The notes: generated by a model not told the origin, from the sequence alone. Shown: positions 1 through 10,364, counted from the stretch's first letter. The stretch: 64,000 nucleotides of DNA from Capnocytophaga haemolytica (GCF_001553545.1 NZ_CP014227.1:1031001-1095000), one strand, 5' to 3'. Made by a program: numbers and translations.

Positions 1-3000
1 ATAGAGGTACTTACAAGGTAACCTCCTCAAGCCCTTCTGCTCAGACAGGTAATACTGATAAGCTCGTGATTCGCGTGCCTAAGGGCTATAACCTCTCTGG
101 CTTTACTTTTGTAAGCAAGAGCGGAACCTTCATTAACCCTACAGACTTTGAGAATGCTAACCCTGCCCCACAAGGCGATATAAAGGAATACACCATTGCA
201 GCACCTCAAGGGATGAAAAACGGTGATGAGTTCACATACACCATAAAGGTGATGCAGGTTTCTACCGCTGCTGCCTCTGATTGTGAAAAAGCAGATGAAT
301 TGCAATACTATGCTATTGCTAATGTAGCTGCACCGCCTTGTCCTTCAGGAGCTTGTGCTAATATAGAAAGAGCATTGGCAACACCTGTTAGAGTGCCTAT
401 TCTTACCAACCGTTCAGCGCTTTCAATCAAGGACCTTAGTGCAACCACTCAAATCGAAGACGCAACGAAGGAGAAACGAAGCCTTAGCTTCAAAGTAGGC
501 ACTACTACCGAGACCTTCAGTGGGCAAATACGCTTTAAAGTAGTATACGATACCAACAATAACGGAAAAATAGACGCTACTGATGAGCAAATAGCCACTT
601 TCTTAAAGCAAAATCTTAGTATACCAGCCAATGGCACAGTAGCCATAGCAGAAGCAATTAATGTGCCAGCTGATAAAGTATGCCGCTTGCTCATAGGTAT
701 TGAAGGAGCGGACAATCCTTGCCTTTGCTCTATCGATGCCGTTCAAGTGCCCGCACCAACGCAGATCACAGGTTTAGTAAAGAACTTAACCCTTTGTGCT
801 GGTGAAAGTAAAACCTTTGAAAAAGATAAGGCGGCACAGCCTACTTACCATACCTATGAGTGGAAGAGTAGCAGTACAGAGGCTTTGGGATACCTCTCAG
901 CAGCCAATATCCTACAGCCTACATTCCATTACACAGGGGCTACCTTTACAGGTACAAAAACCTTCACTTATACACTCGAAATTACCCGTGAAGGAGGCTG
1001 TAAAGCTACACAAACAGTAACCGTAACAGTCAATAATACTCCTGTCGCCTTACCCGCTACACCATTCTGTGTAAATGATAAAAAGAAGGTAGGCGAGATA
1101 AAAGAAGCGCTTAAAAACATAAATGCAGGCACTACTGTTGCCGATTTCGATGTATTCGAACAAGGCAACAATAGCCCACTGGGCGATCAAACCTATGTAG
1201 ATCAAACTAAGGTTTATGAAGTACAGCGCAAAGCCAAGGGAGCTAACTGTGCAAGTGAGAAGGTAGTCTTCCCAACAAAGGCACAGTATATCACCGCTTA
1301 CAATGGTGAGCACGACCAAGATGTACTCTGCCCAGGGGCTACCATTGCTGACTTAAAGACTAAAATTGCTGCTAATGAGCACGTCTCAGTAAGCCAAGTA
1401 AAGATTTACAACCGTCTTTCTAATGGAACAAAGGGCACTGAGATTACAAATGGCAATCAGCCTTTAGAGGCAGTAGAAGATACCACACCTTATAACTACA
1501 AATACCAGTTTACTGTATTTGATACCACAAACACGAAGTGTGAGTCCGAAGGCCGTGATATCAAGGTGCATATAGTAGGCGTTACAGCCACTACTACCAA
1601 GACTACCTATTGCCAAGGAGAAACAGTTAATATTACTTACAAAGTACGAGCTGTTAAAGGTATAGGCACAGCAACAGGTCTTCCAGCAGGACTTACAGTA
1701 AATTACAATCCTACTGCTCAAACAGTACAAATTACAGGAACTGCCACAGTAGGCACTTATACCTATGCTATACCACTGACCTCGGCTTGTACTACAGCGC
1801 AAATCACAGGTACTATCACTATTGGCTCAGTGGATAAGCCAACAGTAAGTGTAGCCGCTGCTACTTGTACCGCCTCAGGTACCACAGCAACGATTACCAA
1901 CTACGATAGCACTGCTACCTATAGCATTACGCCAAACACAGGGGTAACTATCACAGGTAGCAGCATCACAGGCTTGACAGTAGGTACAGCCTACACCCTG
2001 AAAGCAATCAAAGGCACTTGTGACTCTCCAAATTCAGATAGCTTTACCGCTACTGCACAACTGACTGTGCCAGCGAAGCCAACAGTAAGCGTAGCCGCTG
2101 CTACTTGTACCGCCTCAGGTATCACAGCAACGATTACCAACTACGATAGCGGAGCCACCTATGCTATAACGCCAAACACAGGGGTAACTATCACAGGTAG
2201 CAGCATCACAGGCTTGACAGTAGGTACAGCCTACACCCTGAAAGCTACTAAAGGCACTTGTGATTCGCCAAATTCAGATAGCTTTACCGCTACTGCACAA
2301 CTGACTGTGCCAGCGAAGCCAACAGTAAGTGTAGCCGCTGCTACTTGTACCGCCTCAGGTACCACAGCAACGATTACCAACTACGATAGCGGAGCCACCT
2401 ATGCTATTACGCCAAATGCAGGGGTAACTATCACAGGTAGTAGCATCACAGGCTTGACAGTAGGTACAGCCTACACCCTGAAAGCTACCAAAGGCACCTG
2501 TGATTCGCCAGATTCGGATAGCTTTACCGCTACTGCGAAGTTAGCAGTGCCAGCAGTCCCTACGCTCAAGCCAATAACAGACCTCTGCCCAACAGCAGCG
2601 AGTCATCAGGTGTCCTTTGTCGATTATGTCAATACACCAGCAGTAGGCACTTTGTATTGGTATACAACGGCTACCACCACAGTTTCAAGCACTACGGCAC
2701 CTACTATTGATACCAACGTAACTACCAAAACGGTCGTTACTCATTATGTAGCAGTGGTAAATGCCCAAGGCTGTGAAAGCACACGCGTGCCTATTACTCT
2801 CACAATAGACGACACCACCAATCCAAGTCTTAGTGTGCCACCTGCCTTGGTCGTTGATTGTAAGTCAGCAACGCGCACTGCAACTATTGATGCTTGGCTC
2901 GCACAAGCCACTGCAAATGATACTTGCCAAGGGGTAGTTACACCTACAAATGATTATACCCCACCAGCCGATCCTTGTGCAGCGGGTACCACAACGGTTA

Positions 3001-5168
3001 CTTTCACCGCTAAGGATAAGTTTGGGAATACAGTAACGAAAACCTCAGTGATTACCAACCTGAGTGTTATTGCCAATGGCGATACAAATACAACAACTAT
3101 CAATGGTGGTACAGGAGCACCTAATGTAATTGACGTACTGAGCAACGATAAGGTCAATGGCAAAACGCCTACAGTAAGCACTGTAAGTCTTACCGTTACT
3201 ACTCCAGCAACGCCTAAACAGTCAGGAGCTAACGTACCAACCTTAGATAAAACTACGGGTAAAGTAAACGTACCACCAAGCACCCCAGCAGGTACTTATA
3301 CTATCGTGTACCAGATATGCGCTACTCTATCGAGCACGACGGCTTGCGATAGTGCCATAGTTACAATTACTGTGAGTGCTTCACAAATTATTGCCAACCC
3401 AGATATACGCAACATACCAAACGGTGCTAACGGCGGTACAGTAAGCAGTGTAATACCTGACGACAGCTATAATGGACAGACCCCACCGCCAGCAGGTACA
3501 GTAACGGCAACGTTCAACAACATACCAAGCGGCTGGACAGGCAACCCTGACGGTACAATCACCGTACCAGCAGGCACCCGCTCAGGTACTTACACGATGA
3601 CTTATCATATCTGCGATGCTTTGGGTAATTGTAGTAATGAGGCAACCGTAACGGTAACCGTAGGCGCACCACCGATCGTAGCAACGGATGACAACCGTAC
3701 AATACCAGATGGTACTACAGGCGGCACTGTTACCAATGTATTGACAAACGATACTCTCAACGGGGTACCAGTAAACAATACTACTTCGGTAACACTGACT
3801 TGGACGAATACCCCAGCAGGCTGGACAGGCAACCCTGATGGTACTGTAACCGTACCTCCAAATACCCCAGCAGGCGTATATACGATTACTTATACCATCT
3901 GCGAAAAAGCGAACCCAACCAACTGCGATAGTGCAGTGGTGACGATAACCGTAAGCGTTCCGTCAGTAGCCCTCAAAGCTAATGACGACCCAGCAGCAGG
4001 TACCTTTACCAATACCATAGGGGGCACCACCACCAGCGTACTGGCTAATGATACCTACAATGGAGCGCCAAACCCAAGTCTGAGCTCGGTAACGCTCACT
4101 TGGAATACAGCAACGCCAACAGGTTTCACCTATAATAACGACGGTACCATCACCGTAGCCGCAGGCACAGCCACAGGCACTTATCAGATTAGCTATACGA
4201 TCTGTACAAAAGTAGGTACTGTAACCTGCAGCACTGCTACCGCTACCGTAAGGGTAGTAGCCGCCACACCAACGCCAACAGTCAATGCCACTGACGATCA
4301 CTTCACGGCAACCTCCACAGGCGTGATCGGCAATGTATTGACCAATGACACGGTAGACACTACCCAGTCAGCGACCACTACCAACGTAACCATCAGCGTT
4401 ACCACGGTAGCCCAAGGGGTAGGTACCAGCACCACAGTGCCAGTTCTCAACCCAGCCACAGGTGATGTAACGGTGTCAAACAATACACCATCAGGTACTT
4501 ATACGATCGTTTACCAAATCTGTACCGTAGCCACACCTACCGCTTGCGATACAGCCACCGTCACCGTAGTAGTGCCACCAGCCACCGTTACACCAACGAT
4601 CAAGGCTGTCGATGACACCGCCACCACAACCCTTAATACACCAGTGAATATCAATGTATTAAGCAATGATAAGGATTACGGAACCACACCGCAAGTAAGC
4701 CTGCAAACACCGCCAAGCAATGGTACAGCAATAGTCAATGCCGATGGAAGCATCAGCTATACACCAAATACCAATTACTCAGGCACCGACAGCTTTGTAT
4801 ACGAACTTTGCGATGGAGCAGGCAACTGCGTAACAGCCACTGTAACAATCGATGTGATTGCCGATATTATCCCTTACAATGCCATTTCGGTAGATGGTGA
4901 CGGCATCAACGACCACTTCCAGATAGGCGGTATAGAAGCTTACCCAGACAATGTAGTACGCATCTACAACCGTTGGGGTGTCAAAGTCTACGAGCAGTCA
5001 GGGTATGACAACGTAACAAAGGTCTTTAGAGGTATCTCCAACGGCCGCGTAACGGTCGAAGCCAACGAGAAGTTACCACAAGGTACTTACTATTACGTAA
5101 TCGAATACACTGATACTAAGGGTAATCGCCAAAATAAAGTAGGCTGGCTCTATATCAAGAAAAAATAA
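1..5168 (+). CDS. Giant secreted adhesin-like protein with T9SS type B sorting domain (5' end outside window)
   Basis: The reading frame is open from base 3 of the window, so the gene begins upstream; the GTG at 66 is only an internal codon. More than 1700 residues are visible, rich in Thr, Ser, Val and Gly. Bases 1836-2555 hold three almost identical 80-residue repeats (TVSVAAATCTASG...). From about 3060 to 4850 there are six modules of roughly 95-105 residues, each starting with a D-D/N-D type turn and a (S/T)NDT motif, like bacterial Ig/cadherin-like domains. The last ~95 residues (DGDGINDHFQI..., YNRWGVKVYE) are the CHU_C, gliding-motility-associated, T9SS type B sorting domain. By family, such proteins are exported through the type IX system and act as SprB-like surface adhesins. 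The adjacent SprF/PorP gene supports this. The ligand is unknown. Confidence 0.88.
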   Translation, partial: RGTYKVTSSSPSAQTGNTDKLVIRVPKGYNLSGFTFVSKSGTFINPTDFENANPAPQGDIKEYTIAAPQGMKNGDEFTYTIKVMQVSTAAASDCEKADELQYYAIANVAAPPCPSGACANIERALATPVRVPILTNRSALSIKDLSATTQIEDATKEKRSLSFKVGTTTETFSGQIRFKVVYDTNNNGKIDATDEQIATFLKQNLSIPANGTVAIAEAINVPADKVCRLLIGIEGADNPCLCSIDAVQVPAPTQITGLVKNLTLCAGESKTFEKDKAAQPTYHTYEWKSSSTEALGYLSAANILQPTFHYTGATFTGTKTFTYTLEITREGGCKATQTVTVTVNNTPVALPATPFCVNDKKKVGEIKEALKNINAGTTVADFDVFEQGNNSPLGDQTYVDQTKVYEVQRKAKGANCASEKVVFPTKAQYITAYNGEHDQDVLCPGATIADLKTKIAANEHVSVSQVKIYNRLSNGTKGTEITNGNQPLEAVEDTTPYNYKYQFTVFDTTNTKCESEGRDIKVHIVGVTATTTKTTYCQGETVNITYKVRAVKGIGTATGLPAGLTVNYNPTAQTVQITGTATVGTYTYAIPLTSACTTAQITGTITIGSVDKPTVSVAAATCTASGTTATITNYDSTATYSITPNTGVTITGSSITGLTVGTAYTLKAIKGTCDSPNSDSFTATAQLTVPAKPTVSVAAATCTASGITATITNYDSGATYAITPNTGVTITGSSITGLTVGTAYTLKATKGTCDSPNSDSFTATAQLTVPAKPTVSVAAATCTASGTTATITNYDSGATYAITPNAGVTITGSSITGLTVGTAYTLKATKGTCDSPDSDSFTATAKLAVPAVPTLKPITDLCPTAASHQVSFVDYVNTPAVGTLYWYTTATTTVSSTTAPTIDTNVTTKTVVTHYVAVVNAQGCESTRVPITLTIDDTTNPSLSVPPALVVDCKSATRTATIDAWLAQATANDTCQGVVTPTNDYTPPADPCAAGTTTVTFTAKDKFGNTVTKTSVITNLSVIANGDTNTTTINGGTGAPNVIDVLSNDKVNGKTPTVSTVSLTVTTPATPKQSGANVPTLDKTTGKVNVPPSTPAGTYTIVYQICATLSSTTACDSAIVTITVSASQIIANPDIRNIPNGANGGTVSSVIPDDSYNGQTPPPAGTVTATFNNIPSGWTGNPDGTITVPAGTRSGTYTMTYHICDALGNCSNEATVTVTVGAPPIVATDDNRTIPDGTTGGTVTNVLTNDTLNGVPVNNTTSVTLTWTNTPAGWTGNPDGTVTVPPNTPAGVYTITYTICEKANPTNCDSAVVTITVSVPSVALKANDDPAAGTFTNTIGGTTTSVLANDTYNGAPNPSLSSVTLTWNTATPTGFTYNNDGTITVAAGTATGTYQISYTICTKVGTVTCSTATATVRVVAATPTPTVNATDDHFTATSTGVIGNVLTNDTVDTTQSATTTNVTISVTTVAQGVGTSTTVPVLNPATGDVTVSNNTPSGTYTIVYQICTVATPTACDTATVTVVVPPATVTPTIKAVDDTATTTLNTPVNINVLSNDKDYGTTPQVSLQTPPSNGTAIVNADGSISYTPNTNYSGTDSFVYELCDGAGNCVTATVTIDVIADIIPYNAISVDGDGINDHFQIGGIEAYPDNVVRIYNRWGVKVYEQSGYDNVTKVFRGISNGRVTVEANEKLPQGTYYYVIEYTDTKGNRQNKVGWLYIKKK
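1836..2555 (+). repeat. Three tandem 240-bp coding repeats inside the adhesin gene
   Basis: Units lie at 1836-2075, 2076-2315 and 2316-2555, each exactly 80 codons and differing at only a few positions. They begin AAGCCAACAGTAAG and end in the codons for QLTVPA or KLAVPA. The exact in-frame length means copy number can change by recombination without breaking the gene. Confidence 0.92.
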
Positions 5169-5227
5169 TAATAACTAAAAAAACAAGTAGTTGATAAAAA
5201 AGACGTACCTTTACCGAGTTTTTCAAA

Positions 5228-5256
5228 CGAACGCCAAACGGAGCCGTAACGGATCC
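5228..5256 (-). repeat. 26-bp dispersed intergenic repeat, copy 1
   Basis: Read on the minus strand this contains TCCGTTACGGC followed by TCCGTTTGGCGTTCG. It aligns without gaps over 26 bases to copies at 13226-13254 and 21127-21154. It sits in the 155-bp gap between the adhesin gene and the sprF-like gene. Confidence 0.55.
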
Positions 5257-5323
5257 TCGGCAAAGGGCGTCATAATAAAGCAAAAATAAGATTAAATAGT
5301 TAACAATAGAAGATTTTTAAATT

Positions 5324-6244
5324 ATGAAGAAAAATGTATTTTTCTCAGCAGTAATAATGTTGTTTTGTACAGCTGTTTTTGCCCAACAAGAGTCGCAATA
5401 CACACAGTATATGTACAATACAATGATGTTTAACCCCGCCTATACAGGCTCTCGAGGGGTAGGAAGTTTCTTTGGTATGTTTCGCACACAATGGGTAGGC
5501 ATCAGCGGCGCCCCTACTAATGGCAGTATCAGCTACCACCAGCCTATGGAAAGCCTCAGAAATGTCGGCTTAGGAGGTACCGTCTTCCGCGAAAGCATCG
5601 GCCCTGAAACCAAGACAGACTTAGTCCTCGATGTATCATACACCCTCAACTTCGAAAACTCAAAGCTCGCTTTTGGTTTAAACGGTGCGCTCAACGTCTT
5701 CGAGATTGATTACAACAAGCTCAACCCAAGTGATAGAACAGACCCTAACTTCACAGGGAATGAAACCGTTTACTCACCCAACGTAGGGGCAGGCGTATAC
5801 TGGTATACTGATAAGTACTACTTAGGCTTCTCAGTCCCTAATATGCTCGAAACCAATCACTATGATAAGGATAACAAAGCCGTTTCCGTACTGAAGAACT
5901 CACAGCACTTATACCTCATCGGGGGATATGTGTTCGACCTTTCAGAGAATACCAAGTTCAAGCCAGCAGTACTCTCAAAAGTCTCTTGGGGGGCACCTTT
6001 GCAGCTCGATCTCTCGGCGAACTTCCTCTTCAACGAAAAGTTTGTCCTTGGGGCAGCCTACCGCTGGTCGGCAGCAGTGAGCGTAATGGCAGGCTTCCAG
6101 TTCAGCGAGCGTTGGTTTGCTGGCTATGGCTACGACTTCGAAACTACCGAACTTTCAAAGTACAACTCAGGTTCACACGAGATATTCCTCCGCTATGAGT
6201 TGCTTAAATCCTACAAGAAGATCGTATCACCACGCTTCTTTTAG
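5324..6244 (+). CDS. PorP/SprF family type IX secretion membrane protein
   Basis: This 306-residue protein has a signal peptide ending near FAQQES and the typical N-terminus of the PorP/SprF family (QYTQYMYNTMMFNPAYTGSRG). It is predicted to form an outer-membrane beta barrel. In Flavobacteriaceae each type B sorted giant protein is usually encoded next to a SprF-like partner needed for its secretion or surface attachment, as with SprB and SprF. This gene follows the CHU_C protein by 155 bp, so it is probably its dedicated partner. The family length is usually about 300-340 residues, so it looks complete. The start ATG at 5324 leads directly into a classic signal sequence. Confidence 0.9.
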   Translation: MKKNVFFSAVIMLFCTAVFAQQESQYTQYMYNTMMFNPAYTGSRGVGSFFGMFRTQWVGISGAPTNGSISYHQPMESLRNVGLGGTVFRESIGPETKTDLVLDVSYTLNFENSKLAFGLNGALNVFEIDYNKLNPSDRTDPNFTGNETVYSPNVGAGVYWYTDKYYLGFSVPNMLETNHYDKDNKAVSVLKNSQHLYLIGGYVFDLSENTKFKPAVLSKVSWGAPLQLDLSANFLFNEKFVLGAAYRWSAAVSVMAGFQFSERWFAGYGYDFETTELSKYNSGSHEIFLRYELLKSYKKIVSPRFF

Positions 6245-6291
6245 TGATTTGATATAAACAGTTATAAATAGCAAAATCACACAGATATACT

Positions 6292-8256
6292 ATGAAGAAA
6301 ATTTATTACTATACCTTGCTCATTGCGCTCGTAGGAGCGACGCAGTACACTTTTGCTCAAACAGATAAGGAGTTAGAGAAAGCAAAGCAGATGTACAAAA
6401 ACTACGCTTACGTCGATGCTATTAAGGTCTACGAAAAAATAGCCAAGAAAGGCTATGTGAACCAAGATATGCTCGAAAGCCTTGGCAATGCCTACTACTT
6501 CAACGCAGAATACAAAAAGGCTTTGCCTTGGTATAAGCAACTCTTTGAAGGTAAGGATTACAAAATAAAACCTGAGTATTACTATCGCTACGCACAGAGC
6601 TTAAAGTCTGTAGGCAAGTACGACGAGGCCAACGCAATGATGGATAAATTCGCAGAGCTCACCGCCGACAGCGACTCTCGGGCAGCCCTCTTTGAAGAAA
6701 ATAAAAACTATCAGGAGGTGATCCAGAGTAATTCAGGTCGCTTTGAGCTTCAGCCTGTGAGTATCAATACACCTTATTCGGAGTACGGCACCACCTTCTA
6801 CGGCAATGATGTGGTATTTACCGCCGCAAGTAGTGGGAAGGCTTCCAAAGGGGGGGTATCACAGTGGACAGGTGAGAGCTATTACGACCTCTACCTCACC
6901 CAGCGCGATAAGCAGAAGCTCACAGGCAAAACGCCTTTCTCATCAGCGCTCAACACGAAGTTCAACGAATCGACAGCAGTCTTTACCAAAGACGGGAAGA
7001 CGGTCTATTTCACCCGTAATAACTATGTAAACCGCCGCATTGGCACTAATAAGGAGAATACAATCCTGCTGAAAATCCTCAAAGCTACCAAAGATAGCGA
7101 TGGCAATTGGGGCAACGTAGTCGAAATGCCTTTCAACAGCGATCAGTACAATGTGGCTCACCCTACCCTCAGCCCCGATGAGAAGTACCTTTACTTCGCC
7201 TCGGATATGAAGGGTACTTTGGGCAATTCGGATATCTTCCGTGTAGAAATCAAAGGCAATAACAAGTACGGTACCCCTGAGAATTTGGGTAGCACCATCA
7301 ATACCGCAGGGCGCGAGTCCTTTCCTTTTATTACTAAGGACAATGTGCTGTACTATTCCTCCGACGGCTTTCCTGGCTTAGGAGGCTTAGATATCTTCGC
7401 AGTAAAGTTCTTTGACGATGGCACGACCTCCAAGCCTATTAACGTCGGGAAACCCGCCAATAGCCCTGACGACGACTTCTGTTTTATTATGGATAGTGAT
7501 ACTCACATAGGCTTCCTCAGCTCAAACCGCCCTGGTGGAAAAGGCAAGGACGATATCTATAGCTTCTTAGAGACCAAGCCACTGAAGTTCGGCTGCCAGA
7601 AGATTATTAAAGGGATTGTAAAAGATGCCCAAACACAAGAGATTATCTCCGATGGGCTCGTCTCTCTCTCCGACAGAACGATGAAGCCTGTTAGCTCTCA
7701 AAAATCTAAGCAGGACGGTACTTTTCAGTTTGACAATGTGAACTGTGCTGACCTTTACTTCTATCTCAGAGGCGAAAAAGAAAAGTATGAAACCGCTGAG
7801 GTGAAAGTGCTCACTGAGGGTGATGATAATGAGGTATTCTATGAGCTCCTCTTAAAGCCGCGTGAAGTGCAGATCAATAAGGATACTGACTTAGCTAAGG
7901 TCTTCCATATTAAAGAAATATACTTCGATTTAGATAAGTCGAACATACGCCCTGATGCCGCTGTTGAGTTGGCGAAGATCGTAGAGGTGATGAAGGAGTA
8001 TCCTAAGATGAAGATCGATATCCGCTCACATACCGATAGCCGCGCTTCCGATGCGTACAACTTAGCCCTTTCCGACCGCCGTGCGAAATCAACCTTGAAC
8101 TGGATGGTCAAGCAAGGTATCGACCGCAAACGCCTAACAGCTAAGGGCTACGGTGAAACTCAGCTCGTTAATGGTTGCTCTAACGGCGTTCCTTGTACTG
8201 AGGAACAGCACCAAGCCAACCGCCGCAGTGAGTTCATCATCGTAAGTATGGAGTAG
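6292..8256 (+). CDS. PorE-like OmpA family protein (TPR, PD40 propeller, OmpA)
   Basis: The 654-residue protein starts with a signal peptide (cleavage near TFAQTDKE), has TPR-like helices at about 25-140, WD40-like PD40 propeller repeats at about 165-430 (LSPDEKYLYFASD, YYSSDGFPGLGGLDIFA), a carboxypeptidase-regulatory-like domain at about 440-520 and a C-terminal OmpA domain at about 545-650 (YFDLDKSNIRPDA, HTDSR, NRRSEF). This order matches PorE, the T9SS protein that ties the outer-membrane complex to peptidoglycan. Unlike PorE it has no obvious lipobox. It lies 47 bp after the SprF-like gene and is probably co-transcribed, so it may anchor the adhesin-secretion unit. Its paralogue follows directly. 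Confidence 0.85.
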   Translation: MKKIYYYTLLIALVGATQYTFAQTDKELEKAKQMYKNYAYVDAIKVYEKIAKKGYVNQDMLESLGNAYYFNAEYKKALPWYKQLFEGKDYKIKPEYYYRYAQSLKSVGKYDEANAMMDKFAELTADSDSRAALFEENKNYQEVIQSNSGRFELQPVSINTPYSEYGTTFYGNDVVFTAASSGKASKGGVSQWTGESYYDLYLTQRDKQKLTGKTPFSSALNTKFNESTAVFTKDGKTVYFTRNNYVNRRIGTNKENTILLKILKATKDSDGNWGNVVEMPFNSDQYNVAHPTLSPDEKYLYFASDMKGTLGNSDIFRVEIKGNNKYGTPENLGSTINTAGRESFPFITKDNVLYYSSDGFPGLGGLDIFAVKFFDDGTTSKPINVGKPANSPDDDFCFIMDSDTHIGFLSSNRPGGKGKDDIYSFLETKPLKFGCQKIIKGIVKDAQTQEIISDGLVSLSDRTMKPVSSQKSKQDGTFQFDNVNCADLYFYLRGEKEKYETAEVKVLTEGDDNEVFYELLLKPREVQINKDTDLAKVFHIKEIYFDLDKSNIRPDAAVELAKIVEVMKEYPKMKIDIRSHTDSRASDAYNLALSDRRAKSTLNWMVKQGIDRKRLTAKGYGETQLVNGCSNGVPCTEEQHQANRRSEFIIVSME

Positions 8257-8273
8257 AAAACATAAATCCTGAT

Positions 8274-8322
8274 AAGTGGTACTAATAAAGGGAATGAAAG
8301 CCTTTATTACTACCACTTTTCG
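8274..8322 (+). terminator. Rho-independent terminator after first PorE-like gene
   Basis: A long hairpin pairs AAGTGGTA..AATAAAGG with CCTTTATT..TACCACTT, with one 2-base mismatch, followed by TTTT. It lies between the two paralogues, so the second may need readthrough or its own promoter. Confidence 0.75.
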
Positions 8323-8343
8323 TATAAATAATAACCTATTGAT

Positions 8344-10299
8344 ATGCTTAAACTTAAGAAACATACGCTGTTGATCTTAGCCTTTCTCAGTTTGCAGGCA
8401 CTATTTGCCCAGCAACAAGAGCTCCTCAAGGCGCGCAACTACTATAAGAAGCTCGACTATGTCCGTGCTATCAAAGCCTATGAAGCCATTGCCAGCAAAG
8501 GAGGCGCCAACCAAGAGGTCTATGAGAATTTGGGCAATGCTTATTACTTCAATGCCGACTATAAGAATGCTTATACGTGGTATGAAAAGCTCTTTTCCAA
8601 CCCCGAGTATAAGCTCCAACCTGAGTATTACTATCGCTATGCACAAACCCTCAAAACAGTCGATAAGTACGACCAGTCCAATAAGGTAATGGAGCAATTT
8701 GTTGCCCTTACAGGCGGTAAGGACTCAAGGGCACAGCTCTTTACCAAGCATAAGGATTATTATAAAGAAATACAGCGTAATTCAGGTAGGCTCGACCTTC
8801 ACCCACTGAGCATCAACTCAAAAAACTCAGAATACGGCACTGCCTTCTACGGTGATAAAGTCGTATTCTCAGCCAGCAAGGGCATTCTCAAAGGAAAATC
8901 AAAGTGGACGGGCGACGCTTTCTACGACCTCTATGAAGCCAATCGCGATAGCTTAGAAGTATCACACCCGCGCAAGATGGGTGGCATTAACACCAAGTTC
9001 AACGAATCAACAGCAGCCTTTACCACCAGCGGCGATACCGTCTACTTTACTCGTAATAACTACGTACACAACAAGCTAACCACTGATGGCGAAGACACGG
9101 TGCTGCTGAAAATACTCCGCGCCACTAAGGATCAAAATGGCAATTGGGGGCACATCACAGAGATGCCTTTCAACAGTAATATTTACAGCGTTGCACACCC
9201 TGCCCTCAGCCCCGATGGCAAGTATATCTACTTCGCTTCCAATATGAAAGGCTCACTGGGGAACTCCGATATCTATCGGGCAAAGATATTGAAAACAGGC
9301 TACGGCAGGGCTGAAAACCTCGGAGCGCTTATCAACACCACAGGGCGCGAATCCTTCCCGTTCATCTCTAAGGACTCCGTGCTTTACTATTCCTCCGATG
9401 GCTTTCCAGGTCTCGGAGGCTTGGATATTTTTGCCGTGAAGCTCTATGCCGATGGCACAACCTCTAAACCAGTGAATATCGGTAAGCCTGCCAATAGTGC
9501 CTACGACGACTTCTGCTATGTAATTGATAGTGATAGCCATATAGGCTTCCTCACATCCAATCGCTTGGGAGGCGAGGGTAAGGACGATATTTATAGCTTC
9601 TACGAGCAAGCCTCAGTGCAGTTTGATTGTACTAAAAACGTACGCAGTATGGTCAAGGACGCCCAGTCGCAACAGCCTATCCCTGAGGTAAAACTGACCC
9701 TTTTAGATACTGAGAATAACCCTGTAGAAATCGGCACTTCAAATGAAAACGGTCAGTTTGCCCTCACCCACGATTGGAATTGCAAAGATCAAAAGGTACT
9801 TATCAAAGCGGAAAAGAACGGTTACGTAACGGTTACGCAAACCGTCACCGCCGAGGGCAATAGCGATTTCTATGCAGAATTGCTTTTACAACACCTACCC
9901 GAGACGCCTAAATCCGAGATAAAAGTCGGGGTCGACTTAGCTAAAACGCTCGCGATTCAGAATATTTACTTCGACTTTGACAAGGCAGACATACGCCCTG
10001 ACGCTGCCGAACAGCTCAGCAAACTGGTGGCTGTGCTCAATGAGTATCCTACGATAAAGATCGATATACGCGTACATACAGATAGTCGCGGCTCCGATGC
10101 GTATAACTTAGCCCTCTCACATAGACGAGCTAAATCAACAATGCAATGGCTGATAGCTCACGGCATTGACAAGAAGCGATTGACAGCCAAAGGCTACGGT
10201 GAGACCCGCCTTACCAACCACTGTGCCAATGGTGTACCGTGCAGCGAGGAAGAGCACCAAGCCAATCGCCGCAGTGAGTTTATTATCATCAGCTTATAA
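8344..10299 (+). CDS. PorE-like OmpA family protein, second paralogue
   Basis: This 651-residue protein is a close paralogue of the preceding one and shares its domain order: signal peptide (FAQQQELL), TPR-like region with YYKKLDYVRAIKAYEAIA, PD40 propeller (LSPDGKYIYFASN), a more divergent regulatory-like insert at about 445-520, and OmpA (YFDFDKADIRPDA, HTDSRGSDAYNLALSHRRA). The pair clearly arose by tandem duplication. The propeller and OmpA parts are better conserved than the middle domain. No lipobox is visible, so it is predicted to be periplasmic and to bind peptidoglycan. A hairpin terminator separates it from the first copy, which hints that the two levels of expression differ. Confidence 0.85.
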   Translation: MLKLKKHTLLILAFLSLQALFAQQQELLKARNYYKKLDYVRAIKAYEAIASKGGANQEVYENLGNAYYFNADYKNAYTWYEKLFSNPEYKLQPEYYYRYAQTLKTVDKYDQSNKVMEQFVALTGGKDSRAQLFTKHKDYYKEIQRNSGRLDLHPLSINSKNSEYGTAFYGDKVVFSASKGILKGKSKWTGDAFYDLYEANRDSLEVSHPRKMGGINTKFNESTAAFTTSGDTVYFTRNNYVHNKLTTDGEDTVLLKILRATKDQNGNWGHITEMPFNSNIYSVAHPALSPDGKYIYFASNMKGSLGNSDIYRAKILKTGYGRAENLGALINTTGRESFPFISKDSVLYYSSDGFPGLGGLDIFAVKLYADGTTSKPVNIGKPANSAYDDFCYVIDSDSHIGFLTSNRLGGEGKDDIYSFYEQASVQFDCTKNVRSMVKDAQSQQPIPEVKLTLLDTENNPVEIGTSNENGQFALTHDWNCKDQKVLIKAEKNGYVTVTQTVTAEGNSDFYAELLLQHLPETPKSEIKVGVDLAKTLAIQNIYFDFDKADIRPDAAEQLSKLVAVLNEYPTIKIDIRVHTDSRGSDAYNLALSHRRAKSTMQWLIAHGIDKKRLTAKGYGETRLTNHCANGVPCSEEEHQANRRSEFIIISL

Positions 10300-10315
10300 A
10301 GTGAATTATGCAAAT

Positions 10316-10352
10316 AAGGGGCTATCCTACCATAGGGAGTAGCCCCTTTATT
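10316..10352. terminator. Bidirectional terminator between convergent genes
   Basis: AAGGGGCTA at 10316-10324 pairs with TAGCCCCTT at 10340-10348, followed by TTATT on + and preceded by A-rich sequence on the other side. It serves the OmpA gene (+) and the BNR gene (-). Confidence 0.8.
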
Positions 10353-10364
10353 ATATGTAAATGG

